Shown here: in pieces, positions 7,555-17,758 of the stretch | Layout: each line of letters begins with the position of its first letter | Numbering within the stretch: the stretch's first letter is position 1 | NCBI GenBank assembly: GCA_009602735.1 | Contig: WELA01006993.1 | Location: forward strand, 134,436-158,755 | Direction: 5' to 3' | DNA: 24,320 nucleotides | DNA from: Mesotaenium endlicherianum | Lineage: Eukaryota > Streptophyta > Zygnematophyceae > Zygnematales > Mesotaeniaceae | Program-made: the position numbers and the translations under genes | Notes under the pieces: model-generated | The model's database searches: none | Seen by the model: the letters and a program-made list of their open reading frames with translations, nothing else | Told to the model about the DNA's origin: nothing

Positions 7555-8835
7555 ATGGCCGATCCTCAAGACCAACAGCAAGCTTTCGAAGGAAGCCCTT
7601 CCTCTCCAAGACACCCTCCTCCAGCGCCGATGGGAGAGCCCACTCAAGAAAATCTGCAACAACAAGAAGCACCACAAGGAGGAGCACACCCTCCTCCAGC
7701 GTCGATGGGAGAGCCTACTCAAGGAAATCTCCAACAACAAGAAGCACCACAAGGAGGAGCACCGTCAAATCCCGTGGCAGCCGCTATAGCAAAGTTGACC
7801 CCACCACAAGGAGTTCCCGCAAATGAGTGGGCAGCCTTCCTAATGACCGTCCACAACCAAGTGGGCTTGGCCACCTATGAAGCAACCGTGCAAGCGTCAA
7901 GAGAAGCTATGGCTGCCATGGTTGCCCCTATTGCGAGCAATGCTCAAAATCCAGCCCCGGCTCAAGCGCCTCCACAAGAGCCAACGAGAGCAAGGAAACT
8001 CATCAAGCCCGGCAAACCCGACACTTTCAACCCCGGGAAAGGTGCCAACCTGAATTTATGGCTCTACCAAGTGGAGACGTACCTCGCATTCCTTGAAGTA
8101 CCCGAGGAGGACTACGTTCCCTTTGCCGTTACCTTACTTAGAGGAGCAGCAACATCATGGTGGCGTAACTATCAAGCGGCTATATATCAAGCTATGGCGC
8201 ACCCCATGCTCGGCCAAGAGCCCCCACCATCATATGCAAGATGGGCAGATTTTCGTGAGGCCCTCAAGAAGCAATTCATGCCCATCAATGCGGAGAAGAT
8301 TGCCCGAGGAAAGCTCCACCATCTCAAGCAAACGACGTCCGTTCAAGAGTATACATCCAGATTTCACGCCCTCACTCTTGAGATCCCCAACATGTCTCTC
8401 GAGGAGAAGATTGACCGCTACATCTTTGGCCTCAAACCCAAGGTGGCAAAGGAAGTGGAGTTACGCGACTTGACGGACTTCTCAAAGATCATTGAAGTGG
8501 CCCAAAAGGTGGATACCTTGGATTTCAAGCACTCCGTGCCTTCATCTTCACGGGTACCGACGACGCGGGTGTACGCAGCCCCTTCCACATCCGAATCTGG
8601 ACCCACACCCATGGAAATCGGAGTTATTAAAAGGGACCCCGCGGCTGCCCGGAAGAGTGGAAGACCCTCCAATGACACTTATGATGCAAGAAACCAGCAA
8701 GGAGTGAAAGCAAGACTCTCCCCGGCTGAAAAAGAAGCTCTCATGACGGCTGGACTATGCTTCTATTGCAAGGAAAAGGGCCATCGTGCACTTTCATGCC
8801 CCAAAAAGTTGTCAAAAAACGGACAGCGCCGGTAG
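7555..8835 (+). CDS. gag: Gag (capsid/nucleocapsid) of the chromovirus
   Basis: Structural polyprotein of the retrotransposon particle, 426 residues from the first ATG after the PBS. Residues 1-20 are followed by two tandem 25-residue repeats (21-45 and 46-70; [20 protein letters not shown] and a near copy). The capsid-like retrotransposon gag region spans roughly 160-320 ([56 protein letters not shown]). One CCHC zinc knuckle (C402, C405, H410, C415; [14 protein letters not shown]) near the C-terminus would bind RNA. The frame ends TAG at 8833-8835, inside a hairpin. A slippery heptamer 13 bp before the stop would move part of the ribosomes into pol. Intact; no stops. Confidence 0.97.
   Translation: MADPQDQQQAFEGSPSSPRHPPPAPMGEPTQENLQQQEAPQGGAHPPPASMGEPTQGNLQQQEAPQGGAPSNPVAAAIAKLTPPQGVPANEWAAFLMTVHNQVGLATYEATVQASREAMAAMVAPIASNAQNPAPAQAPPQEPTRARKLIKPGKPDTFNPGKGANLNLWLYQVETYLAFLEVPEEDYVPFAVTLLRGAATSWWRNYQAAIYQAMAHPMLGQEPPPSYARWADFREALKKQFMPINAEKIARGKLHHLKQTTSVQEYTSRFHALTLEIPNMSLEEKIDRYIFGLKPKVAKEVELRDLTDFSKIIEVAQKVDTLDFKHSVPSSSRVPTTRVYAAPSTSESGPTPMEIGVIKRDPAAARKSGRPSNDTYDARNQQGVKARLSPAEKEALMTAGLCFYCKEKGHRALSCPKKLSKNGQRR
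7615..7764 (+). repeat. 75-bp tandem duplication in gag
   Basis: Two head-to-tail copies, 7615-7689 and 7690-7764, keep the reading frame and encode a Pro/Gln-rich 25-residue unit. They differ at a handful of bases (for example CCG/TCG, GAA/GGA and GCAACAA/CCAACAA), so the duplication is older than the LTR divergence alone would need. Confidence 0.95.
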
Positions 8836-11800
8836 GCCAGGAGCCTACCACCCCAAGACCCACTTCACGAGAAGGCAACACGCCAAGTGAGGTGGAGACC
8901 CCCGTTGAAGACGACGTTCCAGCCCCAATGAGTTTGAGAGGTTACCTTGGAGGAGAGAAGGTCCACATCTTGGTGGATAGCGGAGCTCAAGGCAACTTCA
9001 TTGCTGCAGATTTTGCCACCAAGCACGGTATTACTATGCGAACTCTTGACCACGACGAGGAGATTATGATGCCCGATGGATTCTCCTATACTACCCCTTC
9101 CAAGAAGACGTACCCCTTGGCACTCTCTATCAAGTCCTTCAAGGATAGAGTAGTGTTCTCCCCCATGCAATTGGGCAAGTACGACGTCATCCTAGGGACG
9201 CCTTGGTTGACCAAGCACAACCCCCAAGTTGATTGGAGGACCGGTACTATCAAGATCAAGAATGACATCACTTCAAGAATCTGTATTTTGCGCGCAATCC
9301 AGAATATCCAGACCCAAGACATCCAGAAGCCGGCACACGAGATACTATTGTCCGCCCTCCAACTCAAGAGACTTGTGAGGAAGGGACACGAGCTTCTTTT
9401 GGCCTTGATCACGCCAAAAGACATCAAGAAAGACATCGAGAGTCAAGAAGGCAGCCCCGTTCCCAAGGAGATACAAGAAGTCTTAGAGGACTACAAAGAA
9501 GTGTTCTCCCCGGAATTGCCCAAGGGCCTACCCCCCAAAAGATTCGTAGACCACAAGATAGAGTTGGAGCCCGGAAGCAAGCCCATCTCTCGGCCTACGT
9601 TCAAAATGTCATACACGGAGCTAGACGAAGTCAAGAAGCAAATCAAGGAGCTACTGGAGCATGGCTTCATTCGACCTAGCAAGTCGCCATTTGGAGCCCC
9701 GGTGCTATTTGTCAAGAAGAAAGATGGTACCTTGAGGATGTGTGTGGACTATCGCGCCCTCAACAAGATCACCATCAAGAATCGATACCCGCTGCCGCGC
9801 ATGGATGAGCTCATGGACCGGCTGGTTGGAGCCAAGTACTTCACGAAGATTGACTTACGGAGCGGCTACCACCAGATTCGCATCGCAGAACCGGACATAG
9901 AGAAGACGGCATTCAGGACAAGATATGGACATTTTGAGTTCATGGTCCTGCCATTTGGACTCACCAACGCGCCAGCAACTTTCATGACTATGATGAACAC
10001 CATATTTCAGCCCATGTTGGACAGATTTGTGGTGGTATTCATCGATGACATCCTTATCTACAGCAAGACCCTTGAAGAGCATGCGAGACACTTGAAAGAA
10101 GTCCTTGAAGTATTGAAGCAAAACAAGCTATTTGCGAAGGAGTCAAAGTGCGAGTTTGCCAAACAAGAAGTGGAGTTCCTAGGTCTCCACGTGACTGCTG
10201 ATGGCATCAAGATGGACCCCAAGAAGACCACGGTGGTGGAGGAATGGCCAACCCCCACGACCAAGAAAGAACTCCAGTCATTCTTGGGATTTGCCAATTG
10301 GTACAGAAAATTCATCCAAGGCTTCTCGCACATAGCAGCCCCCCTGACAGATCTACTCAAGAAGGACAGGCTATATACATGGACCGAGAAAGAGGAAGAG
10401 GCATTTCAAGAGTTAAAGCGAAGATTGACCACATCCCCGGTGCTCACACTCCCAAGTCCAAACCCAGATTGGCCCTTCCACGTCATCACCGATGCATCTT
10501 CCTATGCAATAGGAGCAATCCTGCTTCAAGACCAAGGCAAGGGACTGCAGCCCATCGCCTACGAGTCAAGGAAGCTAAATCCAGCCGAGCAAAATTATAC
10601 AACCACGGAGCGAGAGGCATTGGCGATTGTACATGCCTTGAAGGTTTGGCGCTGCTACGTTGAAGGACGCAAAGTACTGGTCACCACGGACCACGAGGCG
10701 TTAAAGCACCTCCAAACGCAGCCGTATCTCTCAAGGAGACAAGCAAGATGGAGCGGATACTTGCAACAATACAACATCACGATTCAGTACCAGCCCGGCA
10801 AGACAAACCCGGCTGACCCCCTCTCAAGACTGCAATTAAATGCAGTGATGGTATCCCTGAAGACAGATCTGGAAGCTCGATTTTCAGCCGCCTATGAAAG
10901 AGACCCTTACTACAAGAACGGAGAAGCAGCCTTGGACCCATGCAAGAAGCAAGAAGGCAATTATTGGGTGAGGCAAGATACGGGCCAGAGATGTGTTCCT
11001 AATGACATAGACCTCCGGCTCTTGCTTCTACGAGAAGCACACGACAACCCTCTTGGAGGACACTTTGGAATCCTAAGGACCACGGGCGTTCTAGCTAGGA
11101 CTTATTGTTGGCCAGGCATGTCTAAGCAAGTCAAGGAGTACTGCAGGAGCTGTGACACATGCCAAAGAATCAAGCCATCATCGCAAAAGGCGGGAGGACT
11201 CCTCCAACCACTACCAATCCCCGAAAGACAATGGACGGACATCTCAATGGACCTTATCGTGGACTTGCCCGTGACACCTCGAGGCCATAATGCAATACTC
11301 ACGGTGGTGGACAGACTTACCAAGATGGCTCATTTTATTCCCACGACGACTAAGGCTACAGCACCACAACTTGCAAGACTCATCTTTGACAACATCTTCC
11401 GACTCCATGGACTACCATCAAGAATTGTGTCAGATAGAGATCCAAGATTCACAAGCCATTTCTGGAAAAATCTCTTCAAGAACTTGGGTACATCGCTGGA
11501 TATGTCTACTGCCTACCACCCACAATCAGATGGGCAAACCGAGCGTATGAATCGTACCCTAAAGACCTCTCTAAAGGCCTACGTGTCTACCCTCGAGCAA
11601 GACTGGGACATGTACTTGACCCCCCTCGAGTTTGCCTACAACAACACTACGCAGGCCTCTACCCAAGAGTCCCCATTCTTCCTCAACTATGGCTTCCATC
11701 CGACCACGCCACTGAGCTTCACGGCTGGCCATGATGAAGTACCTGCAGCCACAGATTTTATGGAGACATTAGAAGCAGCCCTTACAGCAGCGAAGAAAGC

Positions 11801-12422
11801 TCTACAACACGCGCAAGATGCTCAAGCAAGAGTGGCGAACAGATCCAGAAGAGAAATTACGTACAGAGTGGGTGACAACGTGTTACTATCATCCAAGAAC
11901 ATTTCCCTGAACAACAGGCCTGCCGGCAGCAAGTTCTCTCCCAAGTATTTGGGACCCTTCAAGATTATCCAGCAAGTCAACCCCGTTGCTTTCAAGCTAG
12001 AACTTCCCCAGACTATGCACATCGACCCCGTATTCCACGCTTCCCTCTTCAAGCCATATGTGCAACCCGACAACAAGTTCCCAGGACGTGTGACAACCCC
12101 ACCAGCCCCAACAATAGTGGATGATCATTTGGAGTACGAAGTGGAAGACATAGTGGCTATGAGAAATTTCAGGAGACAGCAGCAATACTTGATCAAGTGG
12201 AAAGGATATCCAGATTCGGAGAATAGTTGGGTGGCGGCGCACTACCTTGACAAAGTTCAGAGAAAGTTGAAGCGCTTCCATGCCGCCAACCCCCATCTTG
12301 GACCAGCCCCAAGTCTCTCTACTAGAAGCCCGAAGACTTCAGGGAGGCAGCCTGCCACCATCAAGAAGCAGCAGAAGACCCCTTGGAGGCAGCCTGCAAG
12401 AACAAGAAAGAGGAAAAATTGA
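8757..12422 (+). CDS. pol: Pol polyprotein: protease-RT-RNase H-integrase-chromodomain
   Basis: Enzymes that copy and integrate the element. The frame is -1 to gag and overlaps it; translation probably enters at 8820 by frameshift, giving a Gag-Pol of about 1622 residues, so the ATG at 8757 need not be used. Residues counted from that ATG: aspartic protease with D74-S75-G76 ([13 protein letters not shown]) and LGTPW 146-150; reverse transcriptase about 270-480 with LPFGLTNAP and FIDD 428-431; RNase H about 570-690 with D579, E618/E620 and D645; integrase with zinc ligands H762, H769, C799, C802 and catalytic D832, D893, E929 (35 residues between the last two); GPF module near 1066-1068; chromodomain about 1125-1175. 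The tail to 1221 is basic. No stop or frameshift interrupts the frame. Confidence 0.98.
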   Translation: MLLLQGKGPSCTFMPQKVVKKRTAPVGQEPTTPRPTSREGNTPSEVETPVEDDVPAPMSLRGYLGGEKVHILVDSGAQGNFIAADFATKHGITMRTLDHDEEIMMPDGFSYTTPSKKTYPLALSIKSFKDRVVFSPMQLGKYDVILGTPWLTKHNPQVDWRTGTIKIKNDITSRICILRAIQNIQTQDIQKPAHEILLSALQLKRLVRKGHELLLALITPKDIKKDIESQEGSPVPKEIQEVLEDYKEVFSPELPKGLPPKRFVDHKIELEPGSKPISRPTFKMSYTELDEVKKQIKELLEHGFIRPSKSPFGAPVLFVKKKDGTLRMCVDYRALNKITIKNRYPLPRMDELMDRLVGAKYFTKIDLRSGYHQIRIAEPDIEKTAFRTRYGHFEFMVLPFGLTNAPATFMTMMNTIFQPMLDRFVVVFIDDILIYSKTLEEHARHLKEVLEVLKQNKLFAKESKCEFAKQEVEFLGLHVTADGIKMDPKKTTVVEEWPTPTTKKELQSFLGFANWYRKFIQGFSHIAAPLTDLLKKDRLYTWTEKEEEAFQELKRRLTTSPVLTLPSPNPDWPFHVITDASSYAIGAILLQDQGKGLQPIAYESRKLNPAEQNYTTTEREALAIVHALKVWRCYVEGRKVLVTTDHEALKHLQTQPYLSRRQARWSGYLQQYNITIQYQPGKTNPADPLSRLQLNAVMVSLKTDLEARFSAAYERDPYYKNGEAALDPCKKQEGNYWVRQDTGQRCVPNDIDLRLLLLREAHDNPLGGHFGILRTTGVLARTYCWPGMSKQVKEYCRSCDTCQRIKPSSQKAGGLLQPLPIPERQWTDISMDLIVDLPVTPRGHNAILTVVDRLTKMAHFIPTTTKATAPQLARLIFDNIFRLHGLPSRIVSDRDPRFTSHFWKNLFKNLGTSLDMSTAYHPQSDGQTERMNRTLKTSLKAYVSTLEQDWDMYLTPLEFAYNNTTQASTQESPFFLNYGFHPTTPLSFTAGHDEVPAATDFMETLEAALTAAKKALQHAQDAQARVANRSRREITYRVGDNVLLSSKNISLNNRPAGSKFSPKYLGPFKIIQQVNPVAFKLELPQTMHIDPVFHASLFKPYVQPDNKFPGRVTTPPAPTIVDDHLEYEVEDIVAMRNFRRQQQYLIKWKGYPDSENSWVAAHYLDKVQRKLKRFHAANPHLGPAPSLSTRSPKTSGRQPATIKKQQKTPWRQPARTRKRKN
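8814..8849 (+). promoter_or_regulatory. -1 ribosomal frameshift signal between gag and pol
   Basis: A AAA AAC (8814-8820) stands in the gag frame in the X XXY YYZ register of -1 slippery sites. Slipping back one base moves directly into the pol frame. After a 10-nt spacer comes a perfect 7-bp stem, GGTAGGC (8831-8837) with GCCTACC (8843-8849), loop CAGGA. The gag stop codon is in the 5' arm. The spacer is slightly longer than the 5-9 nt usual for such signals. Function is inferred; the sequence elements are seen. Confidence 0.8.
12128..12281 (+). other. Chromodomain coding segment at the pol C-terminus
   Basis: Encodes [11 protein letters not shown], then [17 protein letters not shown]. The three aromatic cage positions known from HP1 chromodomains appear conserved (Y1127, W1148, Y1151 of pol), so binding of a methylated histone tail is plausible. 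The usual WEP after the cage is changed to WVA. A Lys/Arg-rich tail follows. Confidence 0.93.
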
Positions 12423-13047
12423 CATTAGACACTCTTCTCTTCTCGCAGTTTCTGGACAGAAAACTAAAACTGCTACTGGTAATAGGTCTCTGCATAATAA
12501 ATTCTGAAAATTTACCTGGCTGTAGTCCATGAGTAGCCGGTCATTTAGAGTTCAAGTTTGCTTAATTTGGAGCACTGGTGAGAGAGATATAATGCTCTAA
12601 GTAGAAGGGGGTCAGGCTGCTGGCATTGTTAGGACAGAATATGCCTTCTGACATTGTGCCTTCCCCTGCACTTGAAATGCTCTGAAAATCAAGACTCTGG
12701 TAGAACATCTTACAGCGCCCAGTTTGAGACTTAGTTTGCAGAATTTGGAGAAGTATAGAAGGACTTATGATTTTCAGAAGTTTCTGCACAGATTTGGAGG
12801 AGTGCCTACTCTCTCAGCTCTCAACGACACTCCAGAAATGAGAATGCTCTCAAATTTGGTGACCCGGTAGAGTTCTCTGACGCGGTTCGTCTGGCACTCA
12901 AACTTTTAGATTTGGAGCAGTTCTGTGGCCGCTATGAATTTTTGAGTTCGTGGCAGATTCTAAGCCAACTTGTACAATTTTCTTTATCATTAAGGAGTAG
13001 GCTAGCCAATAAGGTCACACCACCTACGACCTTGCCTAGTCTACCTT

Positions 13048-13164
13048 ACATGTGTAGCACCTGACTTGGCGCCTTTGACTAGTCCTCTTCACATGTGTGG
13101 CATCTGACTTGAAACTGTTGACTAGTTTGCTCCACATGTGTAAGACCTGACTTGACGCGCCGAG
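13048..13164 (+). repeat. Three 43-bp repeats before the polypurine tract
   Basis: Units start at 13048, 13091 and 13134, each opening ACATGTGT followed by a conserved CTGACTTG; the first two also share a TTGACTAGT block. The copies are diverged by roughly a quarter and the third is partial. Confidence 0.85.
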
Positions 13165-13181
13165 ACGTCGCTTTTTCTATC

Positions 13182-13191
13182 GGGGGGGTGA
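13182..13191 (+). other. Polypurine tract
   Basis: GGGGGGGTGA directly before the TG of the 3' LTR. It would prime plus-strand DNA synthesis. One T interrupts an otherwise purine run; the preceding bases are pyrimidine-rich (CTTTTTCTATC). Confidence 0.85.
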
Positions 13192-13694
13192 TGTAGTGAT
13201 TTGAGTTATTATATATTAGTTTGCATATATTTTAATGTTTTCAAATATATTTGGAGTAGTATTGTGTGGAGTCAAGTGTGAATAGGTACTCTAGTAACTT
13301 GGTTCATGTCCTTTGAACCTTCCAAGGCATTTTCGAAGTTAGAGGAAAGACCTAGAAGAACTCCATGTGGCAAAAGTCAGATGTGCCATTTTTAGGTCAA
13401 AAGGACATGTGTACATTATTCTAGAAAGAGGTGGCAAGTTTTGGGATGTGTTGGGTGCCAACACATCAACATACACCTTCCTAGAAATTACTTATGTAGC
13501 AAGTATATAAACAAGAGCTAGAACATAGAAAGACATTGGAGAATCACTCTTGTACTTGCTAAAATCTAGAAACATATTAACTTTCAAGAAGCCATCTCTC
13601 TTTCAAGAAGCTACCACTTGTGTTCAAAGATCCTTGTCTTGGATAGATAAAGTATTCTGTTTTACTAAGTACTTTATCTATCTGTTTCACTACA
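13192..13694 (+). repeat. 3' LTR (503 bp)
   Basis: Same length and ends as the 5' LTR. The six differences include A/T in the AT-rich start, T/G near position 81 of the LTR, three C/T changes clustered where the 5' copy has CCAAAATCCAGAAAT, and A/G just before the U5 hairpin. Five of the six are outside the central body. Provides the 3' end and polyadenylation of the transcript. Confidence 0.98.
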
Positions 13695-13699
13695 ACATG
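13695..13699 (+). repeat. Target-site duplication, right copy (ACATG)
   Basis: Exact match to 7010-7014, directly after the terminal CA of the 3' LTR. Confidence 0.97.
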
Positions 13700-16600
13700 T
13701 ATGTGGAATAGTGATTAATTAGTGTCAAAGGTCAATGAGCAGCTGCCAATTGAATATTGAAATGAATCGACTTACCAAATAGGCGATTAACAATTAATGA
13801 AGATCTTTATATCAATAAGTAATTTTTATGGTATTTTATGTTAATTGATTAAACAACAAAAGACAACACAATAGCAGTGGACAATACTTGCAACTCAAAT
13901 GCAAGTAAATTAGCATCAATAATGCAATCAGTAAACTCATACATAAGCAAGGCTAGAAGACGAAGCGTATTAATGGCTTCTCGCATTGGATTCAGATATC
14001 TCTCAGTAAGTTGTACAAGGGAGTTGGCCTCGTTTCCAAATGCCGAACTCGAGAGCAATACCTAGCATACGTATATAGAATGAGTTTACTGTTCAACGGC
14101 AAGTGCGATGGCACCGCCTACCCGAGAGTTAACACGTTGGTAGGACCTCGGTTAACCAAATCCACCGCCATCTCCCATCATCCCGAATCGCCATCCATTC
14201 CAAGGATGTCATCTGCCCATTCATCTAGCATACCACACTTAGATGCATATCTAGGCAGTTCGCTGCTATCGAGTACGGAAGTCAGCTGGCTGTCAAAGAA
14301 TGTGTAAGCAAGCTGACCTAAGTTGACTTCAGCCTGCTGCTCCCGGCTGAGTTATTAAACTGATAATTTTATAAAGTTTAGCAGACTGAATATTGAATAA
14401 AGTTCAACAGGCTAAACTCAATGAACTATTATATTTAAATGAATATTTTATCTACCAACATACTGATTTATTACAAATATAGAGGGTGCTGAAGAAATGG
14501 TTTGGTGAAGTCTCCAAAATAAGAGAAGAGAGGAGCAGTGTACCTGTGTGGAGATCTTTCTGTGTGATTAATGGTTGTTGTGTGCATCTATATGACTAAG
14601 TCTACATGACTAAGAGCAAAGCTAGGGTCATAGAGGAGTTGTCTGTGTGACTAAATTTAGAAAAAAAAGTCTAGGTGATTACGGAGAGAAGAGGAGATGA
14701 TGAGGAAAGAGATCATGAAAGATCAACAAATATTGTCTTTCAATGGTACAAAAAATACTCTGTATAGTATGCATAAATATATTAAATGTGTTGTAGAGTC
14801 AAATTGTGTTATCTAAATAGTAGAGATAACGAGTGCACATCAGATGATTATTAATTATGCTCAATAATCAGATATCAGTAAAGTTGGCATGTTAATATAC
14901 GCTCATATGGAAGGCTTGTAAAAAAATTCTTATATCAATTAGCAACCTTGGACTTAAGATAGTCTTGTGCATTGTGCATAAATTGCCCGCCAATCCAAAA
15001 AGCCCATAAGATAAAAAGCACATGTGCACAACAATTGGTCCATAACATTGCAATGGCTCTAGCCAACCCTCACGCTAAGACAATTGCAATCTTCTTTCAA
15101 TTTGGAGCTGCTATCAATGTAGTGTATCTTTTGAACATTCATCTAAATGACCAATACAGCACATTTGAGTGAAACATAAAACTAGAACAAAAATAAATTA
15201 CTATTTTGCTCGTAGCCAACATGTAGCAACAAAAGCACTAAAATTCAACGTGCCGCAATGCCAATTGCGGCATTGCAAATGAATAACATAAACCAACATT
15301 AGACTCGGATACTAAATTTGCTTCACATTCATAGTCAAATCTGACCAAGACAAAGTAATATGAATCATTCGATGAACGTGGACTCAGGGGCCCTTTCGCT
15401 ATTGAAAGACTTGACTATTTACCGCGGGCATGGGTACAATACCAGTACAATATTCAATCTTGCTCGAAAGCAAGATTACAATTTCTAAGAACTACTCAAC
15501 AAATTTCAAGTTATGTCCAAAATTGTCAAACCGTAAATCCGAAGTGAACCACCTTCTAGTCGTATGATTTTGCTAATGTACTTGCTGGTACGGGGTTGTA
15601 CGTTCTCGTTCAAAAATAATAATCTGGTTTTGGCCACGGTGAATTGACCCTTAGTGTGAGTAATGATTAGGTCATGATATTGGCCTTTTCAAAATTTGAA
15701 TATAAGATGAATATATAATGATTTATTACGTGAAAGCAACATAATACTTTAAGCATGTCAAACTTGAAGTCAAGCTCCTTGGGGTCCTTTCTTGCGTCCC
15801 AACCTCCAGGTTCTTCCCTTCTTGTCTTTTGCCATCTTCAGAACTCTTTTCAAATCCTCAACCACAACCAATTTTTATGAATTTCATTGAGTGTGGCTTG
15901 CTTGGTGTAGACTACCTCATAATGTCTGCGAATTGAAAGAAAACCTTCTTCTACTTGTATATTTTAGGTTGCAAAGGTTTGCCAAGCCTTAGTAGAAACT
16001 TTCAGACAACCTTGGACCTTCGTAGAGCTTAGTTGTCTTCACTTACATTCGAAATGTGAAAAGAGCTTTTAGGTGAAAACAAGAACTCGCTTGAACATTC
16101 TAATGGGCCCTAACAACTACTATGCATAGTGCTTTCTTGTGGATATTAATTTGTACTCACCACCTTTAGTTGGTCGGTTTCTTACGCTTGAGAGGTTTTT
16201 GGTCGCCTTGTGCCACACACATGCTTCTGTCCCTCGCCCGCACGGATGGGGTCGGCGGACTTGGTGAACTCAAGTCTCGACTGGTCTCTCGCTAGTCGGT
16301 CACATTTCCCCCCAAATCCGGGAAAATATAGTACTGTTGAAGCGGCCCAGACCTTGGGGATCCGACTTGCTGTTGGGCGTGACTCAACATTGACGTTTCA
16401 GTGGCTTGCGATGTTGGAGACGAGCTGACGAATAGATGGTCGTCTCCTTGTCGTTAGAGCTTGTCTGCGAAGAAGTGGCAAAACAATATTCGCATAAGTA
16501 CATCTGTATTAAAAATGGATATATATGGACAACTGCTGATTTTTTTGCGAAAGCCTGTCCTATATACATATAAACAAAACGACACGTGCAGGTCCACACT

Positions 16601-17008
16601 TCTAGTGCCTGTTATGCTGGGGTTCGTGAAGGGTACCTCGATCCAGCCCTCGATGATCGGATAGCAACTCATCGGCCAACTGACCTTCTGGTCTCACTCC
16701 GATGCATGCTTATCGGCTCATCTAACGGCGTAGATGATAGATATTGCACGTATCGCCAGCAGTTCGTTGGTTTGTGGATTAGACGAGCTCGCATTGTGAT
16801 GTCAAATTTCGCAAACCTCACCCTCAGCCTTACCCTCAGGCTGAAACCACAGCCACGGCTGCCAACCTAGTGGAATTCTCTGCAGGTGTTCCAGTAGCCC
16901 AAGTCCCGCTTCTTCTTTCAGGCTTCGGAGCTCTCTCCCTGCGTCCTTCTGCAACCCCCTCACAGACGCCATTCAGATCCTTTGTGAGGCATAGCATTGC
17001 AGGTCAAT
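13700..17008. other. AT-rich stretch without a recognisable gene
   Basis: Three kilobases of AT-rich DNA with frequent stops in all frames. Items seen: a short CAGCCTG/GGCTGAG-rich patch at about 14280-14350; a 34-codon minus-strand open run ending near 15777 (MAKDKKGRTWRLGRKKGPQG at its end), of unknown meaning; a GC-richer island at about 16200-16440 with a 72-codon frame lacking family motifs; and CCTCAGCCTTACCCTCAGG at about 16823-16841. The last 150 bp should hold the ATPD promoter and leader, but I see no clear TATA box. Confidence 0.6.
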
Positions 17009-17758
17009 ATGCAGGCCATTGCACGGACCTCGTCTGTGGCATGTGTTAGCGGGTCATTGCTAGCAGGGGAGAGCTCCACCAAGAGCTCGGCTAGAGTCTC
17101 CTTCAGCTCTTTCACCCACAATGCTGTGGCTACCAAGATGCCCGTGTTGAGAAAGAAGGGCAGCAGCTGTAGAGCGGTCGTCACGGCGGCAACGAACCCA
17201 GTGGCTGCAGGTTATGCAGCTGCCTTGGCTGAGTTGGCGAAGTCGAACAATGCCCTAGATGCCGTTCACAACGACATGGAAGCTTTCTCTAACCTCCTTA
17301 ACAACGATGAGCTCTCGAGCTTCCTCGAGAACCCCATCATCTTGGTGGAGCAGAAGAAGGCTGTCATCAAGAGCCTTGTGCAGGACGGGAACTTCAACGC
17401 TTACACAGCCAACTTTTTGAATCTCCTTGTGGACAAGAAGCGCATTCAGTACGCAAAGGATGTTGCATCTGTCTTTGAGGAGTTGTACTGTGATGCCACA
17501 GAGACCCAGGTAGCCATAGTCACGTCCGCAGTGAAGTTGGACAATGCTCAGCAAGCACTTATCGCCAAGAAGTTGCAGAGCATGACCGGGGCTAAGAACA
17601 TTAAGCTGAAGAACGTAGTTGATAAGGCTCTGATTGCTGGATTTGTGATCACATACGGAAGAGATGGATCATCATTCATTGACATGAGCGTAAAGGGCCA
17701 GCTGGATCGCCTGGCTCTTCAGTTTGACTTTTCTGGCGATGTCCTACCAGCAATGTAG
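17009..17758 (+). CDS. ATPD: Chloroplast ATP synthase delta subunit (CF1 delta)
   Basis: Nuclear gene for the delta subunit of plastid F1Fo-ATP synthase, which links the top of CF1 to the peripheral stalk on the stromal face of thylakoids. The ATG at 17009 gives 249 residues, a normal precursor length; an upstream in-frame TTG at 16997 is not a likely start. Residues 1 to about 60 are rich in Ser, Ala and basic residues with almost no acids, typical of a chloroplast transit peptide; processing probably falls near VVTAATNPVA. The mature part starts with AAGYAAALAELAKSNNAL, includes FLENPIILVEQKKAVI and FLNLLVDKKRI, and ends with the OSCP/delta signature VVDKALIAGFVITYGRDGSS and MSVKGQLDRLALQ. 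One uninterrupted exon. A CAG 12 bp before the ATG could be the acceptor of a leader intron. Confidence 0.97.
   Translation: MQAIARTSSVACVSGSLLAGESSTKSSARVSFSSFTHNAVATKMPVLRKKGSSCRAVVTAATNPVAAGYAAALAELAKSNNALDAVHNDMEAFSNLLNNDELSSFLENPIILVEQKKAVIKSLVQDGNFNAYTANFLNLLVDKKRIQYAKDVASVFEELYCDATETQVAIVTSAVKLDNAQQALIAKKLQSMTGAKNIKLKNVVDKALIAGFVITYGRDGSSFIDMSVKGQLDRLALQFDFSGDVLPAM

Larger units (their letters stand above)
12423..13191 (+). other. Non-coding segment between pol and the 3' LTR
   Basis: 769 bp with no open frame of useful length; no env or other third ORF. It holds three 43-bp repeats near its end and the polypurine tract. Confidence 0.85.
7015..13694 (+). mobile_element. Complete Ty3/gypsy LTR retrotransposon (chromovirus)
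   Basis: A 6680-bp element with every part of an autonomous Ty3/gypsy chromovirus: identical-length LTRs, target duplication, primer-binding site, gag, pol in the order protease-RT-RNase H-integrase-chromodomain, and a polypurine tract. Integrase after RT/RNase H makes it Ty3/gypsy rather than Ty1/copia. The C-terminal chromodomain, which in this group binds methylated histone H3 and steers integration to heterochromatin, makes it a chromovirus. No env-like ORF is present. Both ORFs are uninterrupted and the LTRs differ at 6 of 503 positions, so the insertion is recent and the copy may still be competent. Base composition is more balanced than the GC-rich host genes on either side. Confidence 0.98.

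Noticed and set aside
8757-8819. Independent initiation of pol at the ATG at 8757
   Set aside because: It overlaps the gag zinc knuckle and would be internal on the transcript; the frameshift signal explains the pol frame better. Not excluded outright.
12423-13191. Possible env or third ORF before the 3' LTR
   Set aside because: No open frame of meaningful length, signal peptide or membrane segment.
16997-17008. Upstream in-frame start for ATPD
   Set aside because: The codon at 16997 is TTG; the first ATG is at 17009 and gives a normal transit peptide.
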